Source of the DNA: Wohlfahrtiimonas chitiniclastica DSM 18708
GTDB lineage: Bacteria; Pseudomonadota; Gammaproteobacteria; Cardiobacteriales; Wohlfahrtiimonadaceae
Length of the DNA stretch: 34,433 bases
Direction of reading: 5' to 3'
Assembly: GCF_000375345.1 (NCBI RefSeq)
Contig: NZ_AQXD01000002.1
Span: forward strand, 55,689-90,121
Below, one piece after another: positions 7,798-17,174 of the stretch (position 1 is the stretch's first letter; every line of letters starts with the position of its first letter). The notes below the pieces were generated by a model. The model saw nothing but the letters and a program-made list of their open reading frames with translations. It was not told the DNA's origin and searched no databases. The position numbers were made by a program, and so were the translations under genes.

Positions 7798-7826
7798 AAA
7801 AATCCCCGTCATGAGCGGGGATTTTT
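7798..7826. terminator. bidirectional terminator between the symporter gene and yccJ
   Basis: Stem AAAAATCCCCG/CGGGGATTTTT with a 7-base loop. T runs on both strands let it serve both convergent genes. Confidence 0.92.
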
Positions 7827-7840
7827 GTTATTCGCTGCTT

Positions 7841-8071
7841 TTAAACATCTTTGCGATCGATGCGCTGTAAACCCCAGAACAAATGGTCTGCATCGGTTTT
7901 TGAGAATGCTAAAGGTAACACTTCATCTTGTGCTTCGCTCCAGATTTTTTCTGCTAAAGCATCATCACCTTTTGCCAACTCAAAAATGGCTTCAGCGATC
8001 TCTAAAGAAGTGGACTCATGTGCTTTTGCCCAGGATTTTAATTCATGAATATCTTTTTTATGTTCGTTCAT
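7841..8071 (-). CDS. yccJ: YccJ family small protein
   Basis: A 76-residue cytosolic protein. The stretches TSLEIAEAIFELA, AEKIWSEAQDEVL, AFSKTDADHLFWG and a final IDRKDV match closely what I remember of E. coli YccJ (75 residues, encoded next to wrbA). The function of YccJ is not established; in enterics it is associated with stationary-phase and general stress expression. Here it has a strong ribosome site (AAGGAGATAAC before the ATG) and stands alone between the symporter terminator and metG, without wrbA. No signal peptide, cysteine or metal motif is present. Confidence 0.85.
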   Translation of the reverse strand: MNEHKKDIHELKSWAKAHESTSLEIAEAIFELAKGDDALAEKIWSEAQDEVLPLAFSKTDADHLFWGLQRIDRKDV

Positions 8072-8144
8072 TGTTATCTCCTTTATTGATGAAAATGTTT
8101 ATGGTGCATCTTTAATATAGCAAAGCATGATGATAAATAAAACA

Positions 8145-8168
8145 AAAGCTTGGGGAAACCCAAGCTTT
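8145..8168 (-). terminator. rho-independent terminator after metG
   Basis: Perfect 10-bp stem AAAGCTTGGG/CCCAAGCTTT with a four-base loop, followed on the minus strand by a T-rich run. Confidence 0.9.
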
Positions 8169-8179
8169 GTTGATGTGCA

Positions 8180-10279
8180 TTAAGAAATCTTCGCACCCGG
8201 TTTTAATTCGCTCAATGTGGTCAATAATGCTAAATCGCCATCAATGGATGCTGATAAAATCATGCCTTCACTGACGCCAAAGCGCATTTTGCGTGGCGCT
8301 AAGTTTGCCACCACAATCACATATTTGCCCACCAATAAATGGGGTTCACCGTAAGCAGAGCGAATGCCAGAGAAAATATTGCGAGGCTTCTCTTCACCTA
8401 AATCCACTGTAAAGGCGAGCAATTTATCCGAGCCTTCCACAAATTCGCAGCTTAAAACTTTCCCTAAGCGCAGATCCACTTTAGAGAAATCATCGATGTT
8501 GATGCAGTCTTCAGGCACGATCACGTCAGCTTTTTTCTTCTCTTTTTTCTCAGTTTTTTCTGCTGTCTTTTGTGGCTCAGCGGCTTTGAGGGACGCTTTA
8601 TTGCGATCCACCAATTGATTGAGCTGCTTGATCTCAACGCGTTTCATCAAGTGTTCATAATTGTTGATGGTGGCATTTTCGAGGTTTTTGCGCGTGGCAT
8701 CAAACGTAGAAAGATCGCTATTAAGGTAAGCGGCAATGCTTTTCACCGTTTGTGGCAAGATGGGGTACAAATAGATGCTTAATAATCTAAAGGCTTCTAG
8801 ATAGCTTGTGCACAAGGATTGTAAGCGTGCATGATCGGCTTCATTTTTCGCCAATTCCCAAGGTTTTGTGGTGTCAAAGTGTTCATTGACCAAATCACAA
8901 CCGCGTGCCACTTCGCGCATGGCAGCCGCAAAGTTACGATCTTCATAATGATTGATGATGTTCGCTTGCATTGTGCGGATCGTTGCCAATAACTCTGTGG
9001 TGTCTTCGGCAAAAGTGCTGAGCTGATTGTTGAATAAGTTAGAGACAAAGCGGCTCGTACGAGAAGCGATGTTCACAAATTTACCCACCAAGTCAGAATT
9101 GACGCGGCTGACTAAATCTTCTAGGTTTAAATCCAGGTCATCAATCGCGCCTGATGATTTTGCGGCAAAGTAATAGCGCAACCATTCAGGATTCAATTGT
9201 TCATCTAAGTAAGAGCGCGCTGTGATGAATGTGCCGCGTGATTTACTCATTTTTGCGCCATTGACGGTGATAAAACCATTGACCGCATATTGTGTGGGCA
9301 AGCGATAACCGGAGAAATTGAGCATCGCAGGCCAGAACAATGTATGGAAATACATGATGTCTTTACCAATGAAATGCACCATTTCTGTGCCCGCTTGTTC
9401 TGCTGCATCACGCTCGATGAAATCATTTAAAGAAAATTCAGGATGGCGCGAGATGTAGTTAGACAATGAAGCAAAGTAACCAACCGGCGCATCTAACCAT
9501 ACATAGAAGTATTTATTGGGCGCATTTGGAATCGGGAAGCCAAAATAAGGTGCATCGCGAGAGATGTCCCAATCAGAGAGTTTATTGTCTTCATCAGTGC
9601 CGAGCCACTCTTTCATTTTGTTGGCAGCTTCAGGTTGTAAGCGATCACTGTTTGCTAAGAAATCACGCAAGAAGGTCACGCAGCGCTCATCCGATAATTT
9701 AAAGAAGAAGTGCTCAGAGCCTTTCATCACTGGTGTTTTACCAGACACAACAGAGAATGGATTGATCAATTCAGTTGGATGATACACGCCGCCACAGGCT
9801 TCGCAGTTGTCCCCGTATTGATCTTTGGCATGACATTTTGGGCATTCGCCTTTAATGAAGCGATCAGGGAGGAACATCTGTTTCTCTTCATCGAAAAATT
9901 GCTGAATTTCACGGGTTTCGATCAAACCTGCATCTTTTAATTTCAAATAGATGTCTTCAACGAGTTGGCGATTTTCTTCGCTGTTTGTGGTGTAATAATT
10001 ATCAAACTCGATGTGGAAATCCACGAAATCTTCTAAGTGCGCTTTTTGTGCTTTGGCAATGAGCTCTTCAGGTGTGATGCCTAAATTTTGTGCGCGGATC
10101 ATGATGGGCGTGCCGTGGGCATCATCTGCACAAATGAAATGCACTTCAGAGCCACACATCCGATGGAAACGCGCCCAAATATCACCTTGGATGTAACCTA
10201 ACAAATGACCTAAGTGTATATCGCCATTGGCATACGGAAGTGCATTGGTAATGAATAACTTGCGTTTCTCTATCGACAT
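8180..10279 (-). CDS. metG: methionyl-tRNA synthetase
   Basis: Charges tRNA-Met in the cytosol. The 699-residue product is the long bacterial form. The ATP-binding HIGH-type motif is HLGH in [10 protein letters not shown] near residue 20. A zinc knuckle with [18 protein letters not shown] near residue 145 has all four cysteines. KMSKS is at residues 343-347. After the helical anticodon-binding domain comes a Lys/Glu-rich linker (about residues 555-590). A C-terminal Trbp111/EMAP-II-like tRNA-binding domain follows, with DLRLGKVLS and [13 protein letters not shown], and serves as the dimerisation module. It is the last gene of an ispD-ispF-metG series on this strand, about 70 bases after ispF. 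Confidence 0.98.
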   Translation of the reverse strand: MSIEKRKLFITNALPYANGDIHLGHLLGYIQGDIWARFHRMCGSEVHFICADDAHGTPIMIRAQNLGITPEELIAKAQKAHLEDFVDFHIEFDNYYTTNSEENRQLVEDIYLKLKDAGLIETREIQQFFDEEKQMFLPDRFIKGECPKCHAKDQYGDNCEACGGVYHPTELINPFSVVSGKTPVMKGSEHFFFKLSDERCVTFLRDFLANSDRLQPEAANKMKEWLGTDEDNKLSDWDISRDAPYFGFPIPNAPNKYFYVWLDAPVGYFASLSNYISRHPEFSLNDFIERDAAEQAGTEMVHFIGKDIMYFHTLFWPAMLNFSGYRLPTQYAVNGFITVNGAKMSKSRGTFITARSYLDEQLNPEWLRYYFAAKSSGAIDDLDLNLEDLVSRVNSDLVGKFVNIASRTSRFVSNLFNNQLSTFAEDTTELLATIRTMQANIINHYEDRNFAAAMREVARGCDLVNEHFDTTKPWELAKNEADHARLQSLCTSYLEAFRLLSIYLYPILPQTVKSIAAYLNSDLSTFDATRKNLENATINNYEHLMKRVEIKQLNQLVDRNKASLKAAEPQKTAEKTEKKEKKKADVIVPEDCINIDDFSKVDLRLGKVLSCEFVEGSDKLLAFTVDLGEEKPRNIFSGIRSAYGEPHLLVGKYVIVVANLAPRKMRFGVSEGMILSASIDGDLALLTTLSELKPGAKIS

Positions 10280-10348
10280 GTTGTTTTGCTCTCAATGAAA
10301 AATAAAACGAATGAAATAGTGTAGCACTCTACACGACTTATATTAACT

Positions 10349-10828
10349 TTAATCTTGACAAGGATTCAGTAGCACGATGGCTTGTGCAGCGATGCCTTCT
10401 TCACGGCCCACAAAGCCGAGTTTTTCCATCGTGGTGGCTTTCACATTGACATCATCTTCCGGTAAATTTAAAGCTTTGGCAATGTTTGCGGCCATTTTCT
10501 CTTTATGGGGCATCAGTTTGGGGCGCTCTGCCATGATGGTGATGTCAATATTGCCAATGCACCAGCCTTTTGCTTGGACTTTTTCGTACGCTTTTTGCAA
10601 TAAAATCATGCTGTCCGCGCCTTTATAGGCAGGATCTGTATCGGGAAAGAGCATGCCAATGTCACCACATTTTGCCGCGCCTAAAATGGCATCGGTTAAT
10701 GCATGCAAAACCACATCGCCGTCAGAATGGGCTAAAAATGCTTTGTGATGGGGGATTTTTTCACCCGCTAAAATGACATGATCACCTTCTGTAAAGGCGT
10801 GAACATCAAAACCAATGCCTACTCGCAT
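10349..10828 (-). CDS. ispF: 2-C-methyl-D-erythritol 2,4-cyclodiphosphate synthase
   Basis: Fifth enzyme of the MEP isoprenoid pathway: it cyclises CDP-methylerythritol 2-phosphate, releasing CMP. The 159 residues match the family. Metal ligands Asp8 and His10 are in GFDVHAF, with the third histidine in the [11 protein letters not shown] region. The [15 protein letters not shown] signature and the C-terminal [19 protein letters not shown] are canonical. It overlaps the end of ispD by 10 bases, so translation is coupled. Confidence 0.98.
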   Translation of the reverse strand: MRVGIGFDVHAFTEGDHVILAGEKIPHHKAFLAHSDGDVVLHALTDAILGAAKCGDIGMLFPDTDPAYKGADSMILLQKAYEKVQAKGWCIGNIDITIMAERPKLMPHKEKMAANIAKALNLPEDDVNVKATTMEKLGFVGREEGIAAQAIVLLNPCQD

Positions 10829-11517
10829 AACGTCCTCTCTGAAAATAAAAATTGCATCAATCGTAAATCGGTCGGATGCGTGATTTTAAAATTATGGGGA
10901 TAACCTTGATACACAAATGGATGATGCCCAAGCGCTTCCACGGCAGAGGCTTCATCTGTCACTGCTAAATCATGTCTCAACGCATGTTCATAAGCTGCTT
11001 TTAAAACACCATAGCGAAACATTTGCGGCGTTTGTGCTAAATGAATGGTGTTCCGATCAATGGTGTGTGTGATTTGGCGAGCATTGACGTGTTTAACGGT
11101 ATCGACCGCAGGCAATGCCATGATGCCGCCGATGGAATTAGGTTCTGTCATCACTTGATGGATGAAGTGCTGAAGCTCTTTTGGCGTTAAACCTGGGCGC
11201 GCTGCATCATGGACAATCACCCAATCATCATTTTGTGCTAAATGCTCAATGGCTTGTAAGCCTAAACGCACCGTATCAGAGCGATTAGGGCCAGCATCAT
11301 AGCGCAGTAAATCTTTGGGTAAAGTAAGGCGCTTAAAATAACCATCATCGGCAGAAATCCCTACAGCAATCGTATGCTCACCTTGGCTTTTAAGGAGCGA
11401 TAACGTGGCTGCAAGGACAGATTGCGACTCTGTCAGCATCAAATATTGCTTCGGACGATCCGCTTGCATGCGTGCGCCAACACCACCTGCTGGCACAATA
11501 AAAAAGAGACTTGCCAT
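10819..11517 (-). CDS. ispD: 2-C-methyl-D-erythritol 4-phosphate cytidylyltransferase
   Basis: Third enzyme of the MEP pathway: it joins CTP and methylerythritol phosphate. The 232-residue product has the nucleotide-binding [18 protein letters not shown] near residues 9-26, with the catalytic Arg and Lys. [12 protein letters not shown] follows near residue 98, and [17 protein letters not shown] near residue 160 also carries family residues. It overlaps ispF, as in many gammaproteobacteria. Here ftsB, which often precedes ispD, is absent; a divergent universal stress gene occupies that side. Confidence 0.97.
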   Translation of the reverse strand: MASLFFIVPAGGVGARMQADRPKQYLMLTESQSVLAATLSLLKSQGEHTIAVGISADDGYFKRLTLPKDLLRYDAGPNRSDTVRLGLQAIEHLAQNDDWVIVHDAARPGLTPKELQHFIHQVMTEPNSIGGIMALPAVDTVKHVNARQITHTIDRNTIHLAQTPQMFRYGVLKAAYEHALRHDLAVTDEASAVEALGHHPFVYQGYPHNFKITHPTDLRLMQFLFSERTLCE

Positions 11518-11614
11518 GATTTAGATTAATAATAAAATGGCTATTTTATCCCATTCGGTCATAGAATGTTATGATAAATCTAAAGCATCAAACCCTAACC
11601 CTAGAGGAATAATT

Positions 11615-12052
11615 ATGAGTAATGAATATAAACATGTATTAGTGGCCATTGATCACTCTGCCGATTCAGAGAAAATCGTTAAACAAGCGATGGTGGTGGC
11701 AGAACGTAACCATGCAAAAATCACATTACTGCATGTGTTAGAAGACATTAACATTGCCCTTGGCTATGAATTGATGCCGATCATCTCTGAGCAAACAGAT
11801 TCAGAAGTGGTGGCAGAAGCGAAGAAAAATGCTCGTGCTTTAGCCGATCGCTTAGGCATTCCGGATGCCGATACACATGTGGTCTCTGCTTTTTCAACCA
11901 AAGAGGGCATCATCAAAACAGCAGAATCCTTGCAAGTTGAATTGGTGGTGGTCGGTGCACACACACGCCAAGGCTTAGCGCTTTTATTAGGCTCAACATC
12001 CGGTTCAATCATCAATGATTCACCGTGCGATGTATTGGTGGTGAAAGTCTAA
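11615..12052 (+). CDS. universal stress protein, UspA family
   Basis: A 145-residue single-domain Usp. It begins with the family's first strand (YKHVLVAIDHSADSEK) and has a middle THVVSAFSTKEGII segment. It ends with a nucleotide-loop region (VVVGAHTRQG... LLGSTSGSIINDSPCDVLVV) close to the ATP-binding GxxG...G(S/T) pattern of the UspFG/MJ0577 type. Such cytosolic dimers help survival in stationary phase or stress. The ATG at 11615 has AGAGGAAT upstream; the frame from 11537 is longer without support. It is transcribed away from ispD and has no obvious partner. No clear terminator hairpin follows it before the marR promoter. Confidence 0.93.
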   Translation: MSNEYKHVLVAIDHSADSEKIVKQAMVVAERNHAKITLLHVLEDINIALGYELMPIISEQTDSEVVAEAKKNARALADRLGIPDADTHVVSAFSTKEGIIKTAESLQVELVVVGAHTRQGLALLLGSTSGSIINDSPCDVLVVKV

Positions 12053-12078
12053 TTTCCCCCCTTATAGAAACAATTTAT

Positions 12079-12091
12079 AGTCTCGATTAAT
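12079..12091 (+). repeat. 13-bp inverted repeat flanking marR, left copy
   Basis: AGTCTCGATTAAT. Its exact reverse complement stands at 12605-12617 beyond marR. The last six bases overlap the left arm of the operator palindrome. Confidence 0.8.
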
Positions 12092-12120
12092 GTTTGACAA
12101 CCTTGTTGTCGAACATTAAT
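12086..12120. promoter_or_regulatory. long palindromic operator on the marR promoter
   Basis: Two 16-base arms, ATTAATGTTTGACAAC (12086-12101) and GTTGTCGAACATTAAT (12105-12120), are reverse complements except for one base and are separated by CTT. The palindrome covers the -35 box, the spacer and part of the -10 box, the usual site for autorepression by a dimeric MarR protein. Confidence 0.88.
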
Positions 12121-12122
12121 AT
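12094..12122 (+). promoter_or_regulatory. sigma70 promoter of the marR-RND operon
   Basis: TTGACA (12094-12099), 17-bp spacer, TAATAT (12117-12122). Predicted start near 12129, about 25 bases before the marR ATG. Confidence 0.8.
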
Positions 12123-12153
12123 AGGTCATCTTCTTTTGTGTGTTATTTAGGTC

Positions 12154-12600
12154 ATGATGGCAGAGCGTTTCGATACAATTCATGAGTTTTTTACTTATTA
12201 TTTTAAAGCCCGAACCAATTTAATGAAGATCAACCAACGGTTGATTGAGCCAACAGGGCTGAATTTTCCGTCTTGGCAATTGGTCATTCACATTGCCACG
12301 CATGAAAAATATGAAAAACAAGGCATGACAACGGCTGCGTTGGCCGCAGATTTACTCATTACTCGCCAAGCTGTCCAAAAGCACATGAAGTCATTGTTAG
12401 ATGAAGGTTTAATCTGCATTAAAGAGAATGAGAGCGACAAACGTTCCCCTTATTATTGTTTATCCGATCAAGGCGAGGCATTGTGTCAGCGTGTGCTTGA
12501 TGAGATCTACGGGGAATGGATGCTCAATTCAATGAAAGATTTCAGCAATGCTGAGATCGAAAATGCCATGAAGATCATGATTCACTTAACCAAGCTTTAG
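12154..12600 (+). CDS. MarR-family transcriptional repressor
   Basis: A 148-residue winged-helix protein. The recognition region is TTAALAADLLITRQAVQKHM followed by KSLLDEGLI (about residues 65-95). A wing with NESDKRSPYYCLSDQG and helical dimerisation ends (N-terminal FTYYFKARTNLMKINQRL, C-terminal IENAMKIMIHL) complete the fold. Proteins of this family (MexR, MarR) repress efflux genes and let go on binding phenolic ligands or on thiol oxidation. The operator palindrome on its own promoter and the two pump genes directly downstream make local autorepression plus pump control very likely. Two adjacent ATGs (12154, 12157) could serve as start. Confidence 0.93.
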   Translation: MMAERFDTIHEFFTYYFKARTNLMKINQRLIEPTGLNFPSWQLVIHIATHEKYEKQGMTTAALAADLLITRQAVQKHMKSLLDEGLICIKENESDKRSPYYCLSDQGEALCQRVLDEIYGEWMLNSMKDFSNAEIENAMKIMIHLTKL

Positions 12601-12604
12601 TACT

Positions 12605-12617
12605 ATTAATCGAGACT
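12605..12617 (+). repeat. 13-bp inverted repeat flanking marR, right copy
   Basis: ATTAATCGAGACT, exact reverse complement of 12079-12091. It lies in the 23-base gap before the adaptor gene and contains the only ribosome-site-like bases there (GAG). Confidence 0.8.
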
Positions 12618-12623
12618 GTAGAT

Positions 12624-13817
12624 ATGATGAGAAAATTGTTGTCCAATCAGAAATGGCTGTTGGTCATGGCGGGCGCATTGGCGCTATCGGCATGTTCTGA
12701 CGATAAAAGTGCTCAGCAAGCTGCGAGCGTACCGCCTGTGAAAGTGGTGACTTATACCACTCAAGCTCAAGATGTGTTGGTCAAAGCAGAATTGCCGGGG
12801 CGCACAAAAGCCTCAAAAATTGCCGAAGTGCGTCCACAAGTGGGCGGCATCATTTTAAATCGTCACTTTGTGGAAGGCTCTTATGTTGAAGAGGGCACAA
12901 CCCTGTATCAAATTGATCCGGCCATTTACGATGCGGCTTTACAAATTGCCGAAGCAAAATTAGAGCAAGCAAAAGCGAATCAATATGCCGCCGCTGAAAA
13001 AGCAAAACGCATCAATGCATTGTCCTCGTCTAAAGCGGTGAGCAAACAAGATGTTGATGATGCCAATGCAGCATTAATCCAAGCAAATGCACAAGTTGCC
13101 GCTGCAAAAGCAGAAGTCAATAATGCTGAAATCAGCTTAAATTACACCAAAATGTTGGCGCCGATCAGTGGGCAAATTGGTCGCTCTAACTATACGCAAG
13201 GTGCGTTGGTGACGGCAGGTCAAGCAATGGAAATGGCGGTGATTCAGCAAAATGATCCGATGCGTGTGGACATTACCTATTCTGCAAAAGATTTTACCCG
13301 CATGCAGAAAAAATTCCGCGATGGCACATTGATCAATCCTGTGCCGGGCGCCATTGATGACAATAATTTTACGGTTCATTTAGTGATGGATGATGGCTCA
13401 ATCTATCCTCAAGCCGGTATTGTGAAGTTCTCGGATCGAACCGTAGACCCCACAACAGGCTCGATTTTAATTCAAGCGGAATTCCCCAATCCTGATCAAT
13501 TATTATTGCCCGGCATGTTTGTGCGTTCAATTGTTGATCAAGGCGTTCAAAAAGATGCCATTCAGATTCCACAAAAAGCCATTTACCGTGATCCTAAAGG
13601 ACAATCGTTTGTGATTGTGGTGGGCGAAGGCAACATTGCTGAGGTGCGTCCTGTGGAAATTGAGCATGCCAATGGCAATAACTGGCTCATTTCTAAAGGT
13701 TTAAATGCCGGTGAAAAAGTGGTGGTTGAAGGCATTCAACAAGTGCAAAGTATGATGCGCCGTACGGATAAAGTGCCGCTCAACATTGCCAATGATGCAC
13801 CGACACAAACTCACTAA
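12624..13817 (+). CDS. RND efflux periplasmic adaptor (AcrA/MexA type), lipoprotein
   Basis: A 397-residue membrane fusion protein. Its signal peptide ends in a lipobox LALSAC, so the mature protein is anchored by lipid at Cys24 or so. It has the usual order: a barrel-sandwich half with LPGRTKASKIAEVRPQVGG, a long alpha-hairpin rich in Ala and Lys (about residues 105-170), then NYTKMLAPISGQIGRS closing the lipoyl domain. The beta-barrel (DPTTGSILIQAEFPNPDQLLLPGMFV) and a membrane-proximal domain follow. It links the inner membrane pump to an outer membrane channel. A second ATG at 12627 could be used. It lies 23 bases after marR and 17 before the pump. Confidence 0.96.
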   Translation: MMRKLLSNQKWLLVMAGALALSACSDDKSAQQAASVPPVKVVTYTTQAQDVLVKAELPGRTKASKIAEVRPQVGGIILNRHFVEGSYVEEGTTLYQIDPAIYDAALQIAEAKLEQAKANQYAAAEKAKRINALSSSKAVSKQDVDDANAALIQANAQVAAAKAEVNNAEISLNYTKMLAPISGQIGRSNYTQGALVTAGQAMEMAVIQQNDPMRVDITYSAKDFTRMQKKFRDGTLINPVPGAIDDNNFTVHLVMDDGSIYPQAGIVKFSDRTVDPTTGSILIQAEFPNPDQLLLPGMFVRSIVDQGVQKDAIQIPQKAIYRDPKGQSFVIVVGEGNIAEVRPVEIEHANGNNWLISKGLNAGEKVVVEGIQQVQSMMRRTDKVPLNIANDAPTQTH

Positions 13818-13834
13818 CAGGGAAGGGAATACAT

Positions 13835-16800
13835 ATGGCTCGCTTTTTTATAGATCGACCCATCTTTGCATGGGTGCTTGCGATCTTAACCATGTTCTTA
13901 GGGATTTTGTCGCTGCGCTCCTTGCCAGTGGCACAATATCCTGAGATCGCACCGCCTCAAGTCTCCATTGTCGGGATGTATCCTGGGGCTAATGCCACCA
14001 CGATTGAAAACAGCGTCACGCAGGTGATCGAGCAGAACTTATCGGGTTTAGATGGTTTCCGTTACATGAACTCATCGAGCACGAGCCAAGGGAGCTTTCA
14101 GATCACATTGACCTTCAATCAAGGGGTCGATCCTGACATGGCACAGGTTCAGGTGCAAAATAAGATTCAAACGGCTTTATCCACATTGCCAGAGGATGTA
14201 CAGCGCCAAGGGGTGACGGTACAAAAATCCTCCGGTTCCTTCTTTATGGTGGTGAGTTTCTACTCTAAAGATGGCAAATACAGTAATGCGGACATTGGCG
14301 ATTTCATCAACACCAACATTAAAGATACCATCAGTCGTATTAATGGGCTTGGGGATATTCAGTTCTTTGGTTCAGGATATGCGATGCGTGTTTGGCTCGA
14401 TCCTTATTTGCTCAATAAATATGGCATGACACCGATGGATGTGTTATCGGCGATTAAAGAGCAAAATACGCAGGTGGCATTTGGGCAATTAGGGGCAACG
14501 CCCACAGTGCCTGGTCAAGAGATTAACTTTACCATCACCGCACAAACACAGCTTGAATCGGTTGGGCAGTTTGAAGACATTCAATTGCGAGTGAATGAAG
14601 ATGGTAGCCAAGTGCGTTTAGCGGATGTGGCGCGCATTGAACTGGCCGCAGAGTCCACCGCATTTGATGCTAAATATAATAATCAATCGTCAGCGGCGCT
14701 TGGTTTAAGTTTAGCCTCTGGTGCGAACGCTTTAGATACGGCGCATGATGTCAAAGACACTTTAAAGCGTTTATCTGTGTTATTGCCAGAAGGCATTGAT
14801 TACGCATTCCCATATGACACCACACCATTTGTTGAGATCTCCATTCACAATGTTGTCAAAACATTGATTGAAGCGGTGGCTTTGGTGTTTGTGGTGATGT
14901 ATCTCTTTTTGCGTAACATTCGCGCCACCATCATCCCAACGTTGGCGATTCCTGTGGTGTTGCTCGGCACATTTGCAGTGTTAGATGTGTTTGGTTTTAC
15001 CCTCAATACACTGACGCTCTTTGCGATGGTGCTCGCCATCGGCTTGCTGGTGGATGATGCGATTGTTGTGGTGGAAAACGTTGAGCGCATTATGGAAGAA
15101 GAGGGGTTATCCCCAATTGAAGCAACCCGTAAATCGATGGATCAAATCACCAGTGCATTGGTGGGGATTGCGGTTGTATTGTCGGCGGTATTTGTGCCGA
15201 TGGCCTTCTTAAGTGGTGCATCGGGCGTAATTTATCGTCAGTTCTCCATCACCATCATTACAGCGATGTCTTTATCTGTGGTGTGTGCGATCATCTTCAC
15301 ATCTGCATTGTGTGCCACGATTTTAAAATCACCACATGACAAAACTGAACCTAAAGGCATTGGCAAACTTTTTGCCGCGGTGGGTCGTGTTGTGGATTGG
15401 CCAGTGACGAAGTTTAACAACTGGTTTGATCGCATGAATCAACGTTATCGTGGCGGGGCAACCCATGCGGTGACGCATCCTAAACGTTATTTGGTGGCAT
15501 TTTTTGCCATGCTTGCGTTGATCTATTATGGTTTCTCTCGTTTACCAACGAGCTTTTTACCCGATGAAGATCAAGGCATTTTGATCGGGATGACCATTGG
15601 GCCAGATGGTACAGCGCTTGACATCACAAGCGAGATCTTAGAGCAAATCTCAAATCATGTATTGACGGAAGAGAAAAACTCCATTGATGCCATCATGGCG
15701 ATTTCCGGGTTTAGTTTTGGTGGTCGCGGTGGTCAGCATGGCTTATTCTTCTTAAAGCTTAAAGATTGGAGTGAGCGTAAGGATCCGGCGCAGAAGTTAG
15801 CGGCGATTCAAAAGCGCTTAGCAGAGTATTTGCAAACCATTCCAAGCACTCAAGGTTTCGTCTTTGCACCCCCTGCCATCATTGAGTTAGGCACAGCATC
15901 TGGTGTTTCGTTCACATTGCAAAATGTGACGGGATTGCCGCATGAACAGTTCATGGGTGAAGTGATGAAGTTTATGGGCATTGTGGCCACGCAATCGAAA
16001 ACCATGAATGTACAAACATTGCGCCCAAGTGGTCAGTTTGATGGGCCACAATTGCATGTGGACATTGACCAAGAAAAAGCGCGTGCGTTACAAATCACGG
16101 TGGGTGACATTAACAGCTCATTAGCCATTGCATGGGGGAGTTTGTATGTGAATGACTTTGTGGATCGTGGTCGCATTAAGAAAGTATTATTGCAAGGGGA
16201 TGCAGAGTATCGCATGCAGCCAGAAGACTTTGATAAATGGTATGTGCGCAATAAAGTGGGTCAAATGGTGCCATTTAGCGCCTTTGCCAGCACTCGTTGG
16301 ACACAAGGTTCGCCTCAATTGAATCGTTTTGATGGTTATTCTGCCTTCCCATTTTCCATTGAAGCAAAACATGGTTTCAGTACGGGTGAGGTGATGAATG
16401 AGATCGAAGCCTTCACGCAGCAATATTTAGATGGCGTACAAGTGCAATGGACAGACACATCCTATGAAGAGCGCAAAACAGGGAACATGCAGATTTATCT
16501 CTACATCATCTCCATTTTCGTAATCTTCCTAAGCTTGGCTGCATTGTATGAATCTTGGTCGATTCCATTTGCGGTGATCTTCACATTACCAGTGGGTGTC
16601 ATTGGCGCGGTTGCGGCTGCAAACTTGGTGGACATTCAAAATGACGTCTATTTCCAAGTGGGCTTATTGACGGTGCTGGGCTTGACCTCGAAAAATGCCA
16701 TCTTGATCATTGAGTTTGCCAAAGATTTGCTCTTACAAGGCAAAAACATTGTGGAAGCAACAGTGGAAGCGGCGCATCTTCGTTTGCGTCCGATCATCAT

Positions 16801-17026
16801 GACGTCTCTTGCCTTTGGTTTTGGTGTATTGCCAATGGCACTCAGCAATGGTGCAGGTTCTGGTGCACAGAACGTTGTGGGTCGTACCGTGATTGGCGGG
16901 ATGATCGGCGGGACATTATTGGTGCTCTTTTATGCGCCGGTCTTCTTCTCTTTAATCGGCAAGCGCTTTGGTCAAAAAGAGCATGCCATTTATGAGAAAA
17001 ACCATGAGGATGCAGCGCACAAATAA
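13835..17026 (+). CDS. RND multidrug efflux permease (AcrB/MexB type)
   Basis: A 1063-residue proton-driven transporter of the HAE1 group. It starts MARFFIDRPIFAWVLAI, has twelve expected membrane segments and two large periplasmic loops. The proton-relay aspartates are Asp407 and Asp408 (GLLVDDAIVVVENV), the same numbering as AcrB. The partner lysine is Lys953 in GLTSKNAILII. The FFIDRP start and PVAQYPEIAPP are typical of hydrophobic multidrug pumps rather than metal pumps. GGGAAG-like spacing to the ATG (AAGGGAATACAT) gives a good ribosome site. No outer membrane factor gene follows, so it probably uses a TolC-like channel encoded elsewhere. The operon ends at a terminator 24 bases on. Confidence 0.97.
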   Translation: MARFFIDRPIFAWVLAILTMFLGILSLRSLPVAQYPEIAPPQVSIVGMYPGANATTIENSVTQVIEQNLSGLDGFRYMNSSSTSQGSFQITLTFNQGVDPDMAQVQVQNKIQTALSTLPEDVQRQGVTVQKSSGSFFMVVSFYSKDGKYSNADIGDFINTNIKDTISRINGLGDIQFFGSGYAMRVWLDPYLLNKYGMTPMDVLSAIKEQNTQVAFGQLGATPTVPGQEINFTITAQTQLESVGQFEDIQLRVNEDGSQVRLADVARIELAAESTAFDAKYNNQSSAALGLSLASGANALDTAHDVKDTLKRLSVLLPEGIDYAFPYDTTPFVEISIHNVVKTLIEAVALVFVVMYLFLRNIRATIIPTLAIPVVLLGTFAVLDVFGFTLNTLTLFAMVLAIGLLVDDAIVVVENVERIMEEEGLSPIEATRKSMDQITSALVGIAVVLSAVFVPMAFLSGASGVIYRQFSITIITAMSLSVVCAIIFTSALCATILKSPHDKTEPKGIGKLFAAVGRVVDWPVTKFNNWFDRMNQRYRGGATHAVTHPKRYLVAFFAMLALIYYGFSRLPTSFLPDEDQGILIGMTIGPDGTALDITSEILEQISNHVLTEEKNSIDAIMAISGFSFGGRGGQHGLFFLKLKDWSERKDPAQKLAAIQKRLAEYLQTIPSTQGFVFAPPAIIELGTASGVSFTLQNVTGLPHEQFMGEVMKFMGIVATQSKTMNVQTLRPSGQFDGPQLHVDIDQEKARALQITVGDINSSLAIAWGSLYVNDFVDRGRIKKVLLQGDAEYRMQPEDFDKWYVRNKVGQMVPFSAFASTRWTQGSPQLNRFDGYSAFPFSIEAKHGFSTGEVMNEIEAFTQQYLDGVQVQWTDTSYEERKTGNMQIYLYIISIFVIFLSLAALYESWSIPFAVIFTLPVGVIGAVAAANLVDIQNDVYFQVGLLTVLGLTSKNAILIIEFAKDLLLQGKNIVEATVEAAHLRLRPIIMTSLAFGFGVLPMALSNGAGSGAQNVVGRTVIGGMIGGTLLVLFYAPVFFSLIGKRFGQKEHAIYEKNHEDAAHK

Positions 17027-17049
17027 GCCGTGGAGCCTTTAAAGACAGA

Positions 17050-17071
17050 GCCGCCTTCGGGCGGCTTTTTT
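17050..17071 (+). terminator. rho-independent terminator of the RND operon
   Basis: GCCGCC-TTCG-GGCGGC followed by six or more T. Confidence 0.95.
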
Positions 17072-17174
17072 ATCTTTGCACTTCATTGAATATTTTGATT
17101 TTCCATCACGTTTCTTGTATAACATGTAGTCGTTTTGTACATGAATAATAACGATAAATCATCAAGGAGAAGCA

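Noticed and set aside
11591-11605. Telomere-like CCTAACCCTA before the universal stress gene
   Set aside because: Only two units, in a bacterial leader next to a normal ribosome site; a chance match.
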